From contig CP136891.1 of NCBI GenBank assembly GCA_034359265.1, forward strand, positions 44,818,001-44,882,000: a stretch of DNA of 64,000 bases, read 5' to 3'. The DNA comes from Canna indica. Lineage: Eukaryota > Streptophyta > Magnoliopsida > Zingiberales > Cannaceae. Shown here in pieces: positions 54,431 to 64,000 of the stretch. Position 1 is the stretch's first letter; every line of letters begins with the position of its first letter. A program made the translations under genes and the position numbers. Under the pieces are notes generated by a model. That model ran no database searches and had not been told where the DNA came from. It saw only the letters and a list, made by a program, of their open reading frames with translations.

Positions 54431-57162
54431 TGTCACACCCCAACTCAGGGTCACGTGACCGCCCAGGGTATACGTGTCAACTCAATCAAATAATATAGCG
54501 GAAAGAAATAACAAGTTTTATTTTAATGAAAAGAGAACCAAAACAAAGTATAATTCAAGTAGCTCAAATGAAACAAAAAGTCTGGAAAAATATTTTAAGT
54601 TCAGCAGTTCAAAAGTTTAGATACAATAAGACCTGAAATAAATGACATAAATGCCCTCAGGGCTACAAGTCCAACTCAAGCTAATACAAGTGCATGACTA
54701 CTACCAAAGAACTTGACTATGACCCTAACTAGGACTGCTATGAGATCATGCGGCTTCTTTGCCCTCCACCGGCGCCAAGTGCTTCCGACCCACCTCACCG
54801 GTCAAGTTCTACAAAGCAGAAATCAAACGACAACGGGTGAGTTTAAAGAACCAAGTGAAAGGTTCTACCAACCCCCACAATAAACAACACAGAGATAAAC
54901 AAGAATAACATTTATCTCTACATGAGGTAAATCACGAAGGTGTGACTAGCTAACATGCCAACTGGTCACTACCCGCCCGATGGCAACCAACACCCATACG
55001 GTGAAGAACAACAGGCCTAAGCCTACCATGCCCTAAGGCAACAACACATACTAGGATAATCGGGAAGACCCTCTGAACTTATCCTATTATACAAAAACTC
55101 GGGAGCAATCGAAGAAGGCCCTCCGAACTTGCTCGACGAGACGCGTAGGAACAATTGGGATTAGCCCATCCGAACTTGCCCCTTTAAGATATCATAGGAG
55201 TAATCAGCAAAGACCCTCCAAACTTACTCCTAAAAGATATCACAGGAATAATCGGGAAAGACACTCCGAACTTATTCCTTAACATCACCTGTGGGATAAT
55301 CGGGTAGGCCTCCGAACTTATCCCACGAGGCTGAACCAGAATAATCGGAAAAGGCCCTCCAAACTTGCTCTGGAGATTGGGAATTTTCCATCCAACCTCC
55401 CAGGCTTAGCGCGCAATCCGGCTCCTCTACGAGCCTCTTCGCCATTCATAAAGATATGACGCACCATGACCTAAGTCATGACTCCCGTACGGTGTCTTAG
55501 GGGTGATCCTATTGGAAAGTGTCTCAACACTCCAAAACCCGACTCCAACTCCTAGACCCGTAATTTCATGAACTCGTGTGGTTTTATTTCATGCATACTT
55601 TATAAATTGGTTCATAACAGATTATGCTCACCAATAACCCAATTTTAATTATGTAATTAAAATTTAGCTCACCAAGATTAGGGTTTTATTTTAGGGTTTT
55701 GTTTTAGCTTATTGTTATGCCTTGTACTGATGAATCTAACCTGAATCTAGTCTCCAAAGTGTGTCCTATGTTTCCAAACTATGTTTTTTGATCTAAACGA
55801 TAGTTTATACGACTATATTAACAGAAACACAGATTTATCATCTTAACATAAAATTCCTACAACATACAATTTTCAGCATATTATGAAATAAACTCTAAAA
55901 ATTAACAGAAATTAACCTCTAAATTATCATTAGGACAAAATACTAATCTTAAGATTGAATTCACAAAAATCATGCTTTTAATCAAGATTAATAAGAACCC
56001 ACAACACTTAAATCAAGAAGCAAACATTAAGATCAAGAACCCCCTTCTCAATAATCCCTAAGGCATCAATATCAAGATCTTAATCTTACCTCATGATTTC
56101 TATCCAAAAATCCCAGATTTAATTCTAAGCATGCAATCCATAAATCAAGAACCCAAATTAGAAGAATAGATCAAGATTTGCATATCAAGGAAACAAGAAA
56201 ATTCATTCGGGCTTTTCATCGAACACCTTGAGGGCGACCCCGATTTCCCCCTTGGCCGAGGACCCCTAGGTTTGCCCTGGGGCTGCCGAGCCCCCTAGGG
56301 GAGAGATTCGGGTCTTCCCAAGCACAAAATCCGAGAATCACGACAAGAACTCGAAGAATAAATCAAGAACAAAGCATAAATACCAAGCTGTCAAGAACGG
56401 CTTCAAGAATCCGATTAAAATCCCGAAGAGAGAGGGTAAAGCATTCACCTTAATTAGAAGAAAGATTAATGAAGAAATCCCGGACGACGGCCCTCGAATC
56501 TAGCTTCAAAAGGGTGACGGCTTGACTCAAGAAAAGGGGACAAGGGGGCGGCGGCTCACTCCAAGCCGTCGGCTTGGAGAGAGGGAGAGAGGGGAAGCAG
56601 AGGGGCTGGCTTCGGCTGGCTCCTCTCGGCTCGGCTCCAAAGGAAAGGAAGGAGGAGAGGAAGAGTAAGAGAAAGCAGGCGGCTCGGCTCGGCTCTAGGT
56701 GGCGGCGGCTCCAAGGAGAAAAGGGAAAGAGGGCTGGTGGCTTGGCTTGGCGGCTGACTCCCTTTCTCAATTCTTTGGGTGGCTCCAAAATAGGAGCCAC
56801 AAGCCATGATGAGGGGGTTTTATACTCCCTCCTCAACCCTAACCCCTTAAACACCTTAATCCAAAACCAAACCCGCTAACCCGATAGATTTAATTAATTT
56901 AATTAAACTTATTCTAATAAATCACAAGCAATTAATTAAATACACCCACATGAACATAATTAACAATTATGCACACACAACATCAAGTTAAATAATTTCA
57001 ACTACCCAAGCCTAAAATTCATAAATTCATATCCTACTTACCCGAGCTGGCAAGCTCGCTCCGGACCATGAGTCGACTTGGCTCAACCACGAACTAGTCC
57101 ACTAGGCTAGCAAACACACATAAGAGGAAAAATAATAAAATTTAAATATCTAGGATATTACA
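54431..57162 (-). mobile_element. Ty3/gypsy LTR, 2,732 bp, sense minus
   Basis: The plus text starts TGTCACACCCCAACTCAGGG and ends GGATATTACA. The first 50 bases match the reversed end of the solo LTR at 12,109-13,287. A TATA box on the minus strand (TATAAAACC, about 56,816-56,824) sets sense as minus, so the leader runs from about 56,790 downwards. The flanks (ATCGG left, TTGGT right) do not form a TSD, and the two sides belong to different elements. It is therefore a recombination product rather than a clean solo LTR. It holds the hairpin array at 55,052-55,373. No coding frame is supported. Confidence 0.75.
55052..55373 (-). repeat. Tandem array of seven covarying hairpins
   Basis: Seven units each read arm, TCGG, a loop with GACCCT, CCGA, AC, complementary arm. 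Arms (left/right): TAGGATAA/TTATCCTA (55,052 and 55,079); GAGCAA/TTGCTC (55,103 and 55,129); AGGAACAA/TTGCCCCT (imperfect); TAGGAGTAA/TTACTCCTA (55,195 and 55,224); AGGAATAA/TTATTCCT (55,244 and 55,272); GTGGGATAA/TTATCCCAC (55,291 and 55,318); CCAGAATAA/TTGCTCTGG (two mismatches, one of them a possible wobble pair). The arm sequences differ between units but change together, while the loop side stays alike. In the LTR transcript these would be a row of stem-loops in the leader. Confidence 0.8.
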
Positions 57163-57399
57163 TTGGTGATCCTACGAGTAGGAACATTTAGAACATGGGC
57201 ATCTAGATTCCATGTGTCACTAGCATGATCTCATCATGGCCTTAGAATCAGTTGCCCGAGTTCATGGGGTTCATCACAATATAATATATACAAAATATAG
57301 ATGTAACATATGATGAAAAGATGCCTTATATTATTCATTAACCACAAATAGTTCCCTACACATCAACATGTGATTGGCTCAAGGGCACTATTTCTTTCA
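57163..57399 (-). repeat. Truncated copia 3' LTR, first 237 bp
   Basis: In minus sense it starts TGAAAGAAATAGTGCCC at 57,399 and runs to GTAGGATCACCAAT, where the gypsy LTR begins. It is the 3' LTR stub of the minus copia element. Confidence 0.85.
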
Positions 57400-57414
57400 A
57401 TCTCTCACTTGCAC
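57400..57414 (-). promoter_or_regulatory. Polypurine tract of minus copia element
   Basis: The minus strand reads GTGCAAGTGAGAGAT directly before the LTR, identical to 30,565-30,579. Confidence 0.8.
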
Positions 57415-57581
57415 TTGTAGTCAATCATTGTTGTATTTAATACTCATACAACTTAAGTGGCGATCGAACTGCTACTATGGTAATGGCTTTGTGAATGGAT
57501 CTGCTATATTGACTTTCGTGTCGACACGTTCGACATTTATATCACCACGTCCAACGATCTCTCTGATAAGGTGATACCGCC

Positions 57582-57950
57582 TTAGGATGTATTTTGATTG
57601 TGGTGGGATCTAAGTTCCTTTGCTTGAGCAACAGCCCCAGTGTTATCACCATAAACGGGGACCGGACCGGCAACCTCAGGAACAACACCCAACTCAAAGA
57701 TAAATTTCTTTATCCACACTCCTTCGTTTGTGGCTTCGCTTGTAGCAATGTACTCAGCTTCTATCAGCGAGTCAGCCATAGTTCCTTGCTTGGAACTTTT
57801 CCAGCATACTACGCCACCATTCAGAGTAAATACATACCCAGAAATGGATTTACTGTCATCCGGGTCTGATTGGAAGTTAGAATCTCTGTAGCCCTCCAGT
57901 TTAAAATCTGACCCACCATAAATCAGGAGAACATCTTTAGTCCTTCTCAA
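57582..57950 (-). pseudogene. Copia RNase H domain
   Basis: The frame reads DVLLIYGGSDFKLEGYRDSN, SISGYVFTLNGGVVCWKSSK, then DSLIEAEYIATSEA and GVVPEVAGPVPVYGDNTGAV. This is the copia RNase H with its Asp/Glu/Asp residues (DSNF, EAEY, DNTG). The stop before HILRRYHL shortens the end. A linker stop (TSRF then stop) lies upstream at about 58,001. Confidence 0.85.
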
Positions 57951-58001
57951 GTACTTAAGAATATTTTTTACAGCTTTCCAATGTTCCTCTCTAGCATCCG
58001 C

Positions 58002-59053
58002 CTAAAATCTGCTAGTTACCCCTAGGGCATAAGCGACATCAGGCAGAGTACAGAGCATAACATACATGATGGATCCTACTGCAGAAGCATAAGGGATATC
58101 GCTCATCCTTTTACTCTCCTCAGGTGTCTTAGGAGACATCTTCTTGGAAAGAGTGATGCCATGACTCATAGGCAAGTACCATCTTTTGTTGCCTTTCCTG
58201 CTAAACCTTTTTAGCACAGTATCAATATGCCGAGACTGGGACAAACCAAGCATCCTTCTAGACCTATCCCTATAGATCTTAAGGTCGAGTACATAGGATG
58301 CTTCACCCAAGTCTTTCATGGAGAAGTTTTTGGATAACCATGCTTTCACTGACTGGAGCAGAGGAACATCATTCCCCATAAGCAGTATGTCATCCACATA
58401 CAACACAATAAACACAACGGCACTCCCACTAACCTTTTTGTAGACACAAGGTTCGTCTATATTTTTGATGAAGCCAAACTCTTTGACTGTCTCATCAAAC
58501 GGATGTTCCAACTCCTCGAGGCTTGCTTGAGTCCATAAATGGACAGTTGCAGTTTACATACCTTCTTCGGTCCTATCGAAGACACGAAACCTTCTGGCTG
58601 GGTCATATAGACCTCTTCCTCAAGTTCACCATTGAGGAATGCAGTCTTGACATCCATATGCCAGATCTCGTAGTCATGATATGCAGCAATGACTAGCATT
58701 ATCCTAATGGACTTGAGCATGGCTACAGGAGAAAAAGTTTCATCATAGTTAAGACCTTGCCTTTGAGTGAAACCTTTTGCTACCTGCCTGGCCTTATAGG
58801 TCTCTACCTGGCCATCAGCTCCAATCTTTCTTTTAAAGATCCACTTACACCCTATATGAGTAAATCCTTCGGGTAAGTCAACCGAAGTCCAAACTTGGTT
58901 GGTGAACATCGAGTCCATTTCGAATTTCATTGCTTCCTGCCATTGTTTGCAATCAACATCCTTGATTGCCTGATCATAGGATTGCGGATCAACGAATTCC
59001 TGGCCATTCTCAATGGTAAGGAATAATCTTTCGGGTTGTCTACGCAATCTCAC
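58002..59053 (-). pseudogene. Copia reverse transcriptase domain
   Basis: The first frame (59,053-58,457) reads CKWIFKRKIGADGQVETYKA, then IWHMDVKTAFLNGELEEEVY and LQLSIYGLKQASRSWN. A frameshift near 58,500 moves to the second frame (58,511-58,002), with FGFIKNIDEPCVYKKVSG, the catalytic FIVLYVDDILLMG and SVKAWLSKNFSMKDLGEA. The YVDD box is intact here, unlike in the element at 28,616. Otherwise full-length, but not translatable as one protein. Confidence 0.9.
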
Positions 59054-59270
59054 TGATATTCGAAGAGTGGTGGAGGTAGTGTTTCTGTGATTGGTTCTTC
59101 CTGTGGACTTTCCATGGGTGGTTGCGATTTTGCTTGTGGTTGTTGAACTTCATCATGCTCAACATCTCTCCCACTCTCACTTTCCTTGATAAACTATTTT
59201 TTTAAGAAAGTGGCATGCCTACTGACAAACACCTTTTGATCAGTGACGAGTAGAAATAATACCCTAAACT

Positions 59271-60119
59271 CTATTTAGGATACCCCACAAACCTGCACCT
59301 GATTGATTTAGCATAAAACTTATTTGACTCTAATTTCTTGACGTACGCGGGACAACCCCAAATCTTGAGATGCCTCAAACTTGGTTTCTTGCCACTCCAT
59401 ATCTCATATGATGTACCATAGACAGAATTTATAGGAGCCCTATTCAATAGGTCGATAGCTATTTCAAGCGCATATCCCCAAAATGAAATCGGGAGATCAG
59501 TAAAGCAAAGCATGGACCGCATCATGTCTAATAACGTGTGATTCCTCCTTTCAGATACTCCATTATGTTGTGGTGTGCCTAGAGGGTTCCATTCGGAGAC
59601 AATCCCATTGTCTTTTAGATAATGTAGAAACCTAGTGGATAAGTACTCACCACCTCGATCTGATCGAAGGGTTTTAATACTTTTCCGTATTTGTTTCTCA
59701 ACCTCAGCCTTATACTCTTTGAACTTTTCAAAAGTGTCAGACTTATGTCTCGACAGGTAGACTTATCCATACCTTGATCTATCATCTGTGAACGTGATGA
59801 AGTCGGAATACCCACCTCTGGCTTGAGTTGTTATTGGTCTGCAAACATCTGTGTGGATTAGCTCTAACAACTCAGTAGCCCTTTCACTATGCCCAGTGAA
59901 GAAGGACTTTGTCATTTTTTCGTTTCAGATAGAATTCACAAGTTGGCATCGATTCAAAATCGAACGGGTCAAACAACCCGTCTTTGTACAACTTGTTAAT
60001 CTGATTCTCATTAATATGACCCAGTCTCAAGTGCCAAAGATAGGTAAGGTTCAGATTATCTCATTTCCTCTTGTGCGTTTGTTCGATATGAAAAACATTA
60101 TCAGTTATATCTAAGACCA
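59271..60119 (-). pseudogene. Copia integrase, frameshifted
   Basis: The C-terminal part (59,525-59,271) is clear: DLPISFWGYALEIAIDLLNR, then LRHLKIWGCPAYVKKLESNK. The catalytic core (about 59,815-59,530) is spread over several frames, with remnants such as DDRSRYG-like and RSDRGGEYLS-like words. The zinc-binding region lies in 59,830-60,119 in broken frames. Function is lost. Confidence 0.75.
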
Positions 60120-60965
60120 TCAAACCATTTGAAATGTGCCTCCAGTTCCATATAATTCATCAGAATGATATATGTGGAAATAATTGCCTTTTAAAGTCAT
60201 TTCATAACCTTGTTCCAGCAACAAAGTAACAGAAATAATATTCTTTATTAGAACTGGAACGTAATAGCAATTGATCAATTCAATGGTTTTGCCTGATGGC
60301 ATATACAAACAATAGGTTCCTACGGCTAAAGCTACAACTTTTGCGCCATTGCCTACCCGAAGGTTGTAGTCGCCTTTGCTTAGCATTCTACTTATTCTCA
60401 ACCTCTACAACGAATTGCAAATGTGAGCACCACAACCGGTATCCAATACTTGTGAAGTAGAATTTTGTAATGATAGATTTATTTCAATAACAAACGCGCC
60501 TGCGGAGGGGGCTTCAGAAGCCCTCTTTTGCTTTACTTCTGTAATATACTCCTTGAAGTTGCACTTCCAGTGGCCATCTTTACCATAATGGAAATAGGTG
60601 CCCTTAGGAGCCTTCTTCCCTTTCTTCTTGATATCATTTTTGGTTTTCACAATTTTGTTTTTCTCTTTGTTCTTAACAGAGCGCTTCTTTGCCTTTTTAG
60701 GGGCACTACCCACTAACAAGACTTTGTCCTTTTCCTTCGAAAGGTGGGACTCAGTAGTCTTCAGCATATTAAGGAGCTCGGGAAGCGAGGCGTCCAGCTT
60801 TTTCATATGGTAGTTAATGATACACTGTGAAAATGACCCTGGAAGGGATTGGAGTATTAAGTCCTCACTTAGCCCCTGATCAATGTTTACGCCTAATTTC
60901 TTTAACCTCTCGATCAAATCAATTAGTTTGAGAACATGGGTTTCAATAGGGATTCCTGCCGCCAT
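60120..60965 (-). pseudogene. Copia gag C-terminal part and protease
   Basis: From 60,965 the frame matches copia gag (HVLKLIDLIERLKKLG, LILQSLPGSFSQCI, LPELLNMLKTTESHL). It then has a basic linker and a zinc knuckle that has lost Cys residues (YFHYGKDGHWKCNF). The protease active site is VLDTGCGAHICNSL at the end of the frame (60,405), where DTGC is the plant copia version of DSGA. The next frame (60,401-60,120) continues protease (DYNLRVGNGAKVVALAVGTY) and the start of the pre-integrase region. The N-terminal third of gag is missing. Confidence 0.85.
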
Positions 60966-61001
60966 CTTGGCCTAGAATAAAGAATATAGGAAAGTCTCTC
61001 C

Positions 61002-61114
61002 CATTACTAGAATATTGGCTATCAGCCACGGGGCTCACCGACGGTCGCCTCGGTCGTCAGAAGAATCCATGGTTCTCTGATGTCCGCACAAGCCGTGGCT
61101 AATATAACATCATA
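61002..61114. mobile_element. CACTA-type MITE fragment
   Basis: It starts CATTACTAGAATATTGG and shares CCACGGG, CACCGACGG and GTGGCTAAT order with the MITE at 25,956-26,132. It is cut at 61,114 by the inserted LTR element, so its other half should lie beyond that element, outside the window. Confidence 0.7.
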
Positions 61115-62764
61115 TGTTGGTGAATTGGCCACACTAGAGGGGGGGTGAATAGTGTGTTAACTAATCTTATCGCCTAATTCCGGTTTTAATCATTTACTTG
61201 AGTACTTAGACAATTCACAAATTCGAATAGCAAGCGGAAGCAATAAAAAAGATAATTAAGCAAACACAAGAGAGACAATGCTAACACAATGATTTATAGT
61301 GGTTCGGCCCCAATGCCTACTCCACTACCTAAGCACCCCGCTTAGGATTTCCAGACTAAACTTTACTAGATTAATCTTGTTTCCCTTACAACGAGGACTT
61401 TGACCCGAAGAGTCTCGCTCTTAACCTAAGGCACTTCCACACCCGGAAGTCTCCGCCTTCTTACCGAGATCACTCTTCCACCTCAACCTAAGGGACAACT
61501 CAACTAATCCTAGTAAACTAAGTTTACATTGGTGGAATTTAGCCTCAAACACAAAGGCAACCACCCAATTTCAAGACCTAACAACCTAGGTCTTCACAAG
61601 CTCAAATCCAATGAAATAAACAAGAAAATATACAAGTAATGGAGCAAAAGTACAACAACATAAATACTTAGCTCCAACACACTGAATCCTAGCTCCTCTT
61701 GATGCCTTGATGATGAATCAAATCAAGCTTGAAGGCAAACTCAAGGAATGAGAGATCAAACTAGGATTTCTCCCAGTAATGGCTCAATGAAAGCTTGGAA
61801 ATGATCAAGGATGGCTCAATGAAGTGTAGGAGTGATCAAAAGTGTCAAAGGAAGGCTGAGGCATAGGTATTTATAGAGCCATGAAGAAGGCTCGGGTGAA
61901 GCACCGCTTAACGGCACAAAAACTAGCCATTTTCTGCCTTCTGATCGATTGTCGGTCGATCGTCGATTGACCGATCGAGCGACCGCCGAGTGACCGAAGG
62001 CAACCTGCCACTTTTGGGCAATGTTCGGTCGATCGGTCGGTCGATCGAAATGCCTTCTCCTTCTATCGGTCGACCGAACATGGGTAGGGTAGATTTCTTT
62101 GCCTTGTTTGTTCGTTTTATGGTTCCGTCTTTGCTAAGTCTACTTATATAACATTTCTTAACTTTAAGTTATTAACATTAAAACATAAATATTATATAAG
62201 GATTACCCCCCATTTGGATTCAATAAAAATATCTAAAAAATCAAAATCCTTAAGAATCAAAATCTAGTTTTTGGGGTCTAGTACAAATTTCTGAAGAATG
62301 GAAATTTTCTAATCTCTCGGGTCAAGTATGGGTAGGCTAAAGGCTTCCAAAAAATTCTTAAAAATATCTTGTTATCTTGTTTTAACCCAAGGAACAATTA
62401 CCACCATTTTTTGTGTCAAGAAAATATTTAGGTCATATAGCCCTCCAAGGAGCTCCCTAGGCTTAGTGAATTTCAGGACTATTTCCAGATTTTTATGTTT
62501 TGGGGTTCGGGTTTGGTTTTTGGATTCTTATGCATCATCATGAGGATTTACAACATATGCTAGACACCCTAGACCTAAACTTTAACTTCCTAAAGAATCC
62601 AGAGCGTCGACGAGCGTCCTTGCCGATTTCTCCGATTTCTCCAATTGGGGACGTCATGTGCTAACCGACTTAGAACCTTAAAGATTTCTCATTGAAACAT
62701 TAGTTCCATATTTGTTATCATCAAAACCGAGATTAAGACTAAGGTAGAAAATCTTAGGCCAACA
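61115..62764 (-). repeat. 3' LTR of a second gag-only copia element, 1,650 bp
   Basis: The plus text runs TGTTGGTGAATTGG to TTAGGCCAACA. In minus sense it begins right after a polypurine tract, so it is the 3' LTR. A TATA box on the minus strand (TATAAATACC, about 61,867-61,876) agrees. It includes a stretch of about 340 bp (61,290-61,620) missing from the LTR at 17,157 and a TCGA/GATC patch at 61,940-62,080. Confidence 0.9.
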
Positions 62765-62779
62765 ATCTCTCCTTTTTTG
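62765..62779 (-). promoter_or_regulatory. Polypurine tract of gag-only copia element
   Basis: The minus strand reads CAAAAAAGGAGAGAT directly before the LTR start TGTTGGCC. Confidence 0.85.
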
Positions 62780-64000
62780 ATGATGACAAACTTTCTTAAG
62801 AAAATATCTATAATTAAGCACAGAGGATATCAAACATGGGATTTCTCCCTCTATCAACATGCATATCTATGAAAATAAACTCCCCCTATCTATATGAATG
62901 GTTTCCTATATTTTCTTCCCTTTTTACCTAGATTTTTCTCTCCCTTTTGACATCACTCAAAAATGGCAAGAAAAGTCAATCAAAAGTCAAAGTTGAAACT
63001 CTAAAAGATTTTTCAAAATCACGAAAGTCTCAACTCAAGGGATGAAAGCCAAACATCGAATAAGAGACTAAGTCATACATGATATCGTGAAATGATAAAT
63101 GAAATCCAAAACCAAGAATCATGTAGTAACTTAAATATCAATATTTAATTTTCAAGTATCGGTCAAATAGTCAAAAATTACTTTAGAAATGATTTTTCGC
63201 ATCAAATGAGTAGAACGATAACATAGGGAATTTAAAATATCATACTTCAAGTCTCATTTGAAAATTTCAATGAAAATCCAAAGTATCCAAAAAAATGAGT
63301 AAGTTAAGAAGAGTGATACTTTAGTGGCATTTTCGTAAATAAGTGAGTCTTTCATGATATTTCTATATTTCATTCAAACTTTCAAAATGCCAAGTTATGA
63401 TCATGTAAAGTATGTATATTAAGTTTGAAGTGAAAATAATGACGTTTGATCAAGATATGAACTTAGCACAATTTCATTCAAAGTATGCATGAAAACATGA
63501 AAATGGCTAAGTATCAAATTTTGCTATCTACTCATGTATTCTCAAATTTAGGTACCTAGATATCTAACATGAGTGAATCTAAGTATATTGATCAAGTTTG
63601 GGCTTAAAATGAAATTTCTAAGTTCATTTTTCATCCTATCTTGATTTCATCCAAAAACTCATTTTTAGATATCGCTCAAGATATCAAAATCATTTTTAGA
63701 AATGATTTCACTCAAAGAATAATGGGAACGATATTAGAAATAGAATCAAAATAGTATTCACAAAGTTTCATTTGAAGTTTTCGACGAAAAATTAAAGTAT
63801 CAGAAAGATTGATATTTCAAGAGGATGATATTTTGCATTTTTGAAATCCAACTTCAAAATTCCACTATAAATCAGATTCTTGATGAAACTTTTTGAAATT
63901 TTGACTGAAGAAACTCGATTTTTCAGTGAAGGTGTAGTTTTAAGAATTAGTTAAAAATGATTTTTCTACATTTTTCTAGAAATAACTGAACATGGGCAGG
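62780..64000 (-). mobile_element. Interior of second gag-only copia element, runs off window
   Basis: AT-rich non-coding sequence that follows, in the same order, 11,215-12,108 plus 13,288-13,640 of the first element (shared AAGTTTGAAGTGAAAATAAT and TATCGCTCAAGATATC). It lacks the gypsy solo LTR present there. No coding frame is seen. The gag and 5' LTR should lie to the right of the window. Confidence 0.85.

Larger units (their letters stand above)
57415..61001 (-). mobile_element. Ty1/copia interior (Tork-like), decayed, no 5' LTR
   Basis: The domain order on the minus strand is gag (end part), protease, integrase, RT, RNase H, as in Ty1/copia. The N-terminal part of gag, primer site and 5' LTR are missing because a CACTA-like MITE and then another LTR element adjoin at 61,002. 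It is the same family as the deleted element at 26,164-30,660. Several frameshifts and one stop in the RT-RNase H linker make it inactive. Confidence 0.85.

Noticed and set aside
55052..55373. Regular repeats separated by variable sequence, CRISPR-like at first sight
   Set aside because: The repeated part is a hairpin core within a plant LTR, the variable parts are complementary arms rather than spacers, and no cas gene or prokaryotic context exists.
56450..56879. ORFs of about 100-134 codons on both strands
   Set aside because: They lie in the gypsy LTR near its TATA box and read as Ser/Pro/Leu low-complexity sequence with no conserved motif.
54431..57162. Reading this as a clean solo LTR
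   Set aside because: The 5-bp flanks ATCGG and TTGGT differ and the two sides belong to different elements, so a recombination product fits better.

Overview
This window reads as nuclear DNA of a flowering plant. It holds one intron-containing plant gene, several plant gene relics, and a dense nest of plant-type transposable elements, most with visible target-site duplications (TSDs). About three quarters of the sequence is repeat- or organelle-derived. I cannot name the species.

Layout. (1) 1 to about 10,650 resembles plant mitochondrial DNA: short dispersed direct repeats, relics of Ty3/gypsy polyprotein, and part of a family-B DNA polymerase of the mitochondrial linear-plasmid type. A hAT-type MITE with an 8-bp TSD sits inside it, so the block is best read as a nuclear mitochondrial insertion. 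(2) A minus-strand Ty1/copia LTR (about 10,650-11,168 and 21,439-22,401) is split by a 10.3-kb element (11,169-21,438, TSD CTTAT). That element keeps a gag gene, a tRNA-Met primer site and a 5' LTR but no recognisable pol. It carries a gypsy solo LTR (TSD CAATT), a GC-rich hAT MITE and a 2.96-kb CACTA element (TSD GTC) that has captured pieces of two host genes. (3) 23,185-34,663 is the tail of a Tat-lineage Ty3/gypsy element: its antisense ORF on the minus strand, broken by two solo LTRs, a CACTA-like MITE and a deleted copia element, followed by the end of the 3' LTR. One stretch of it is present twice with the same copia insertion site, which points to a duplication or an assembly join.

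(4) 34,664-49,530 is a small genic island. It has a decayed GT14 glycosyltransferase pseudogene, a complete 5.03-kb PIF/Harbinger transposon (TSD TTA) and an apparently intact heptahelical PAQR-family gene (HHP type) in three exons on the minus strand. The transposon has an open three-exon transposase, a ruined Myb/SANT ORF and a captured ABCC-transporter fragment. (5) 49,533-51,327 is a Tat LTR plus gag with a plastid-like insertion in the LTR. (6) 51,328-57,399 is a rearranged pile of LTR pieces, including a 2.73-kb gypsy LTR. (7) 57,400-61,001 is a decayed minus-strand copia interior. (8) 61,002-64,000 is a MITE fragment followed by the 3' LTR and interior of a second element of the gag-only family, running off the right edge.

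The only gene likely to serve the plant is the HHP gene. The Harbinger transposase may still be able to act. The most unusual signal is a tandem array of seven short hairpins (55,052-55,373) in the leader part of the gypsy LTR. The stem arms differ from unit to unit but change together, while the loop stays conserved.
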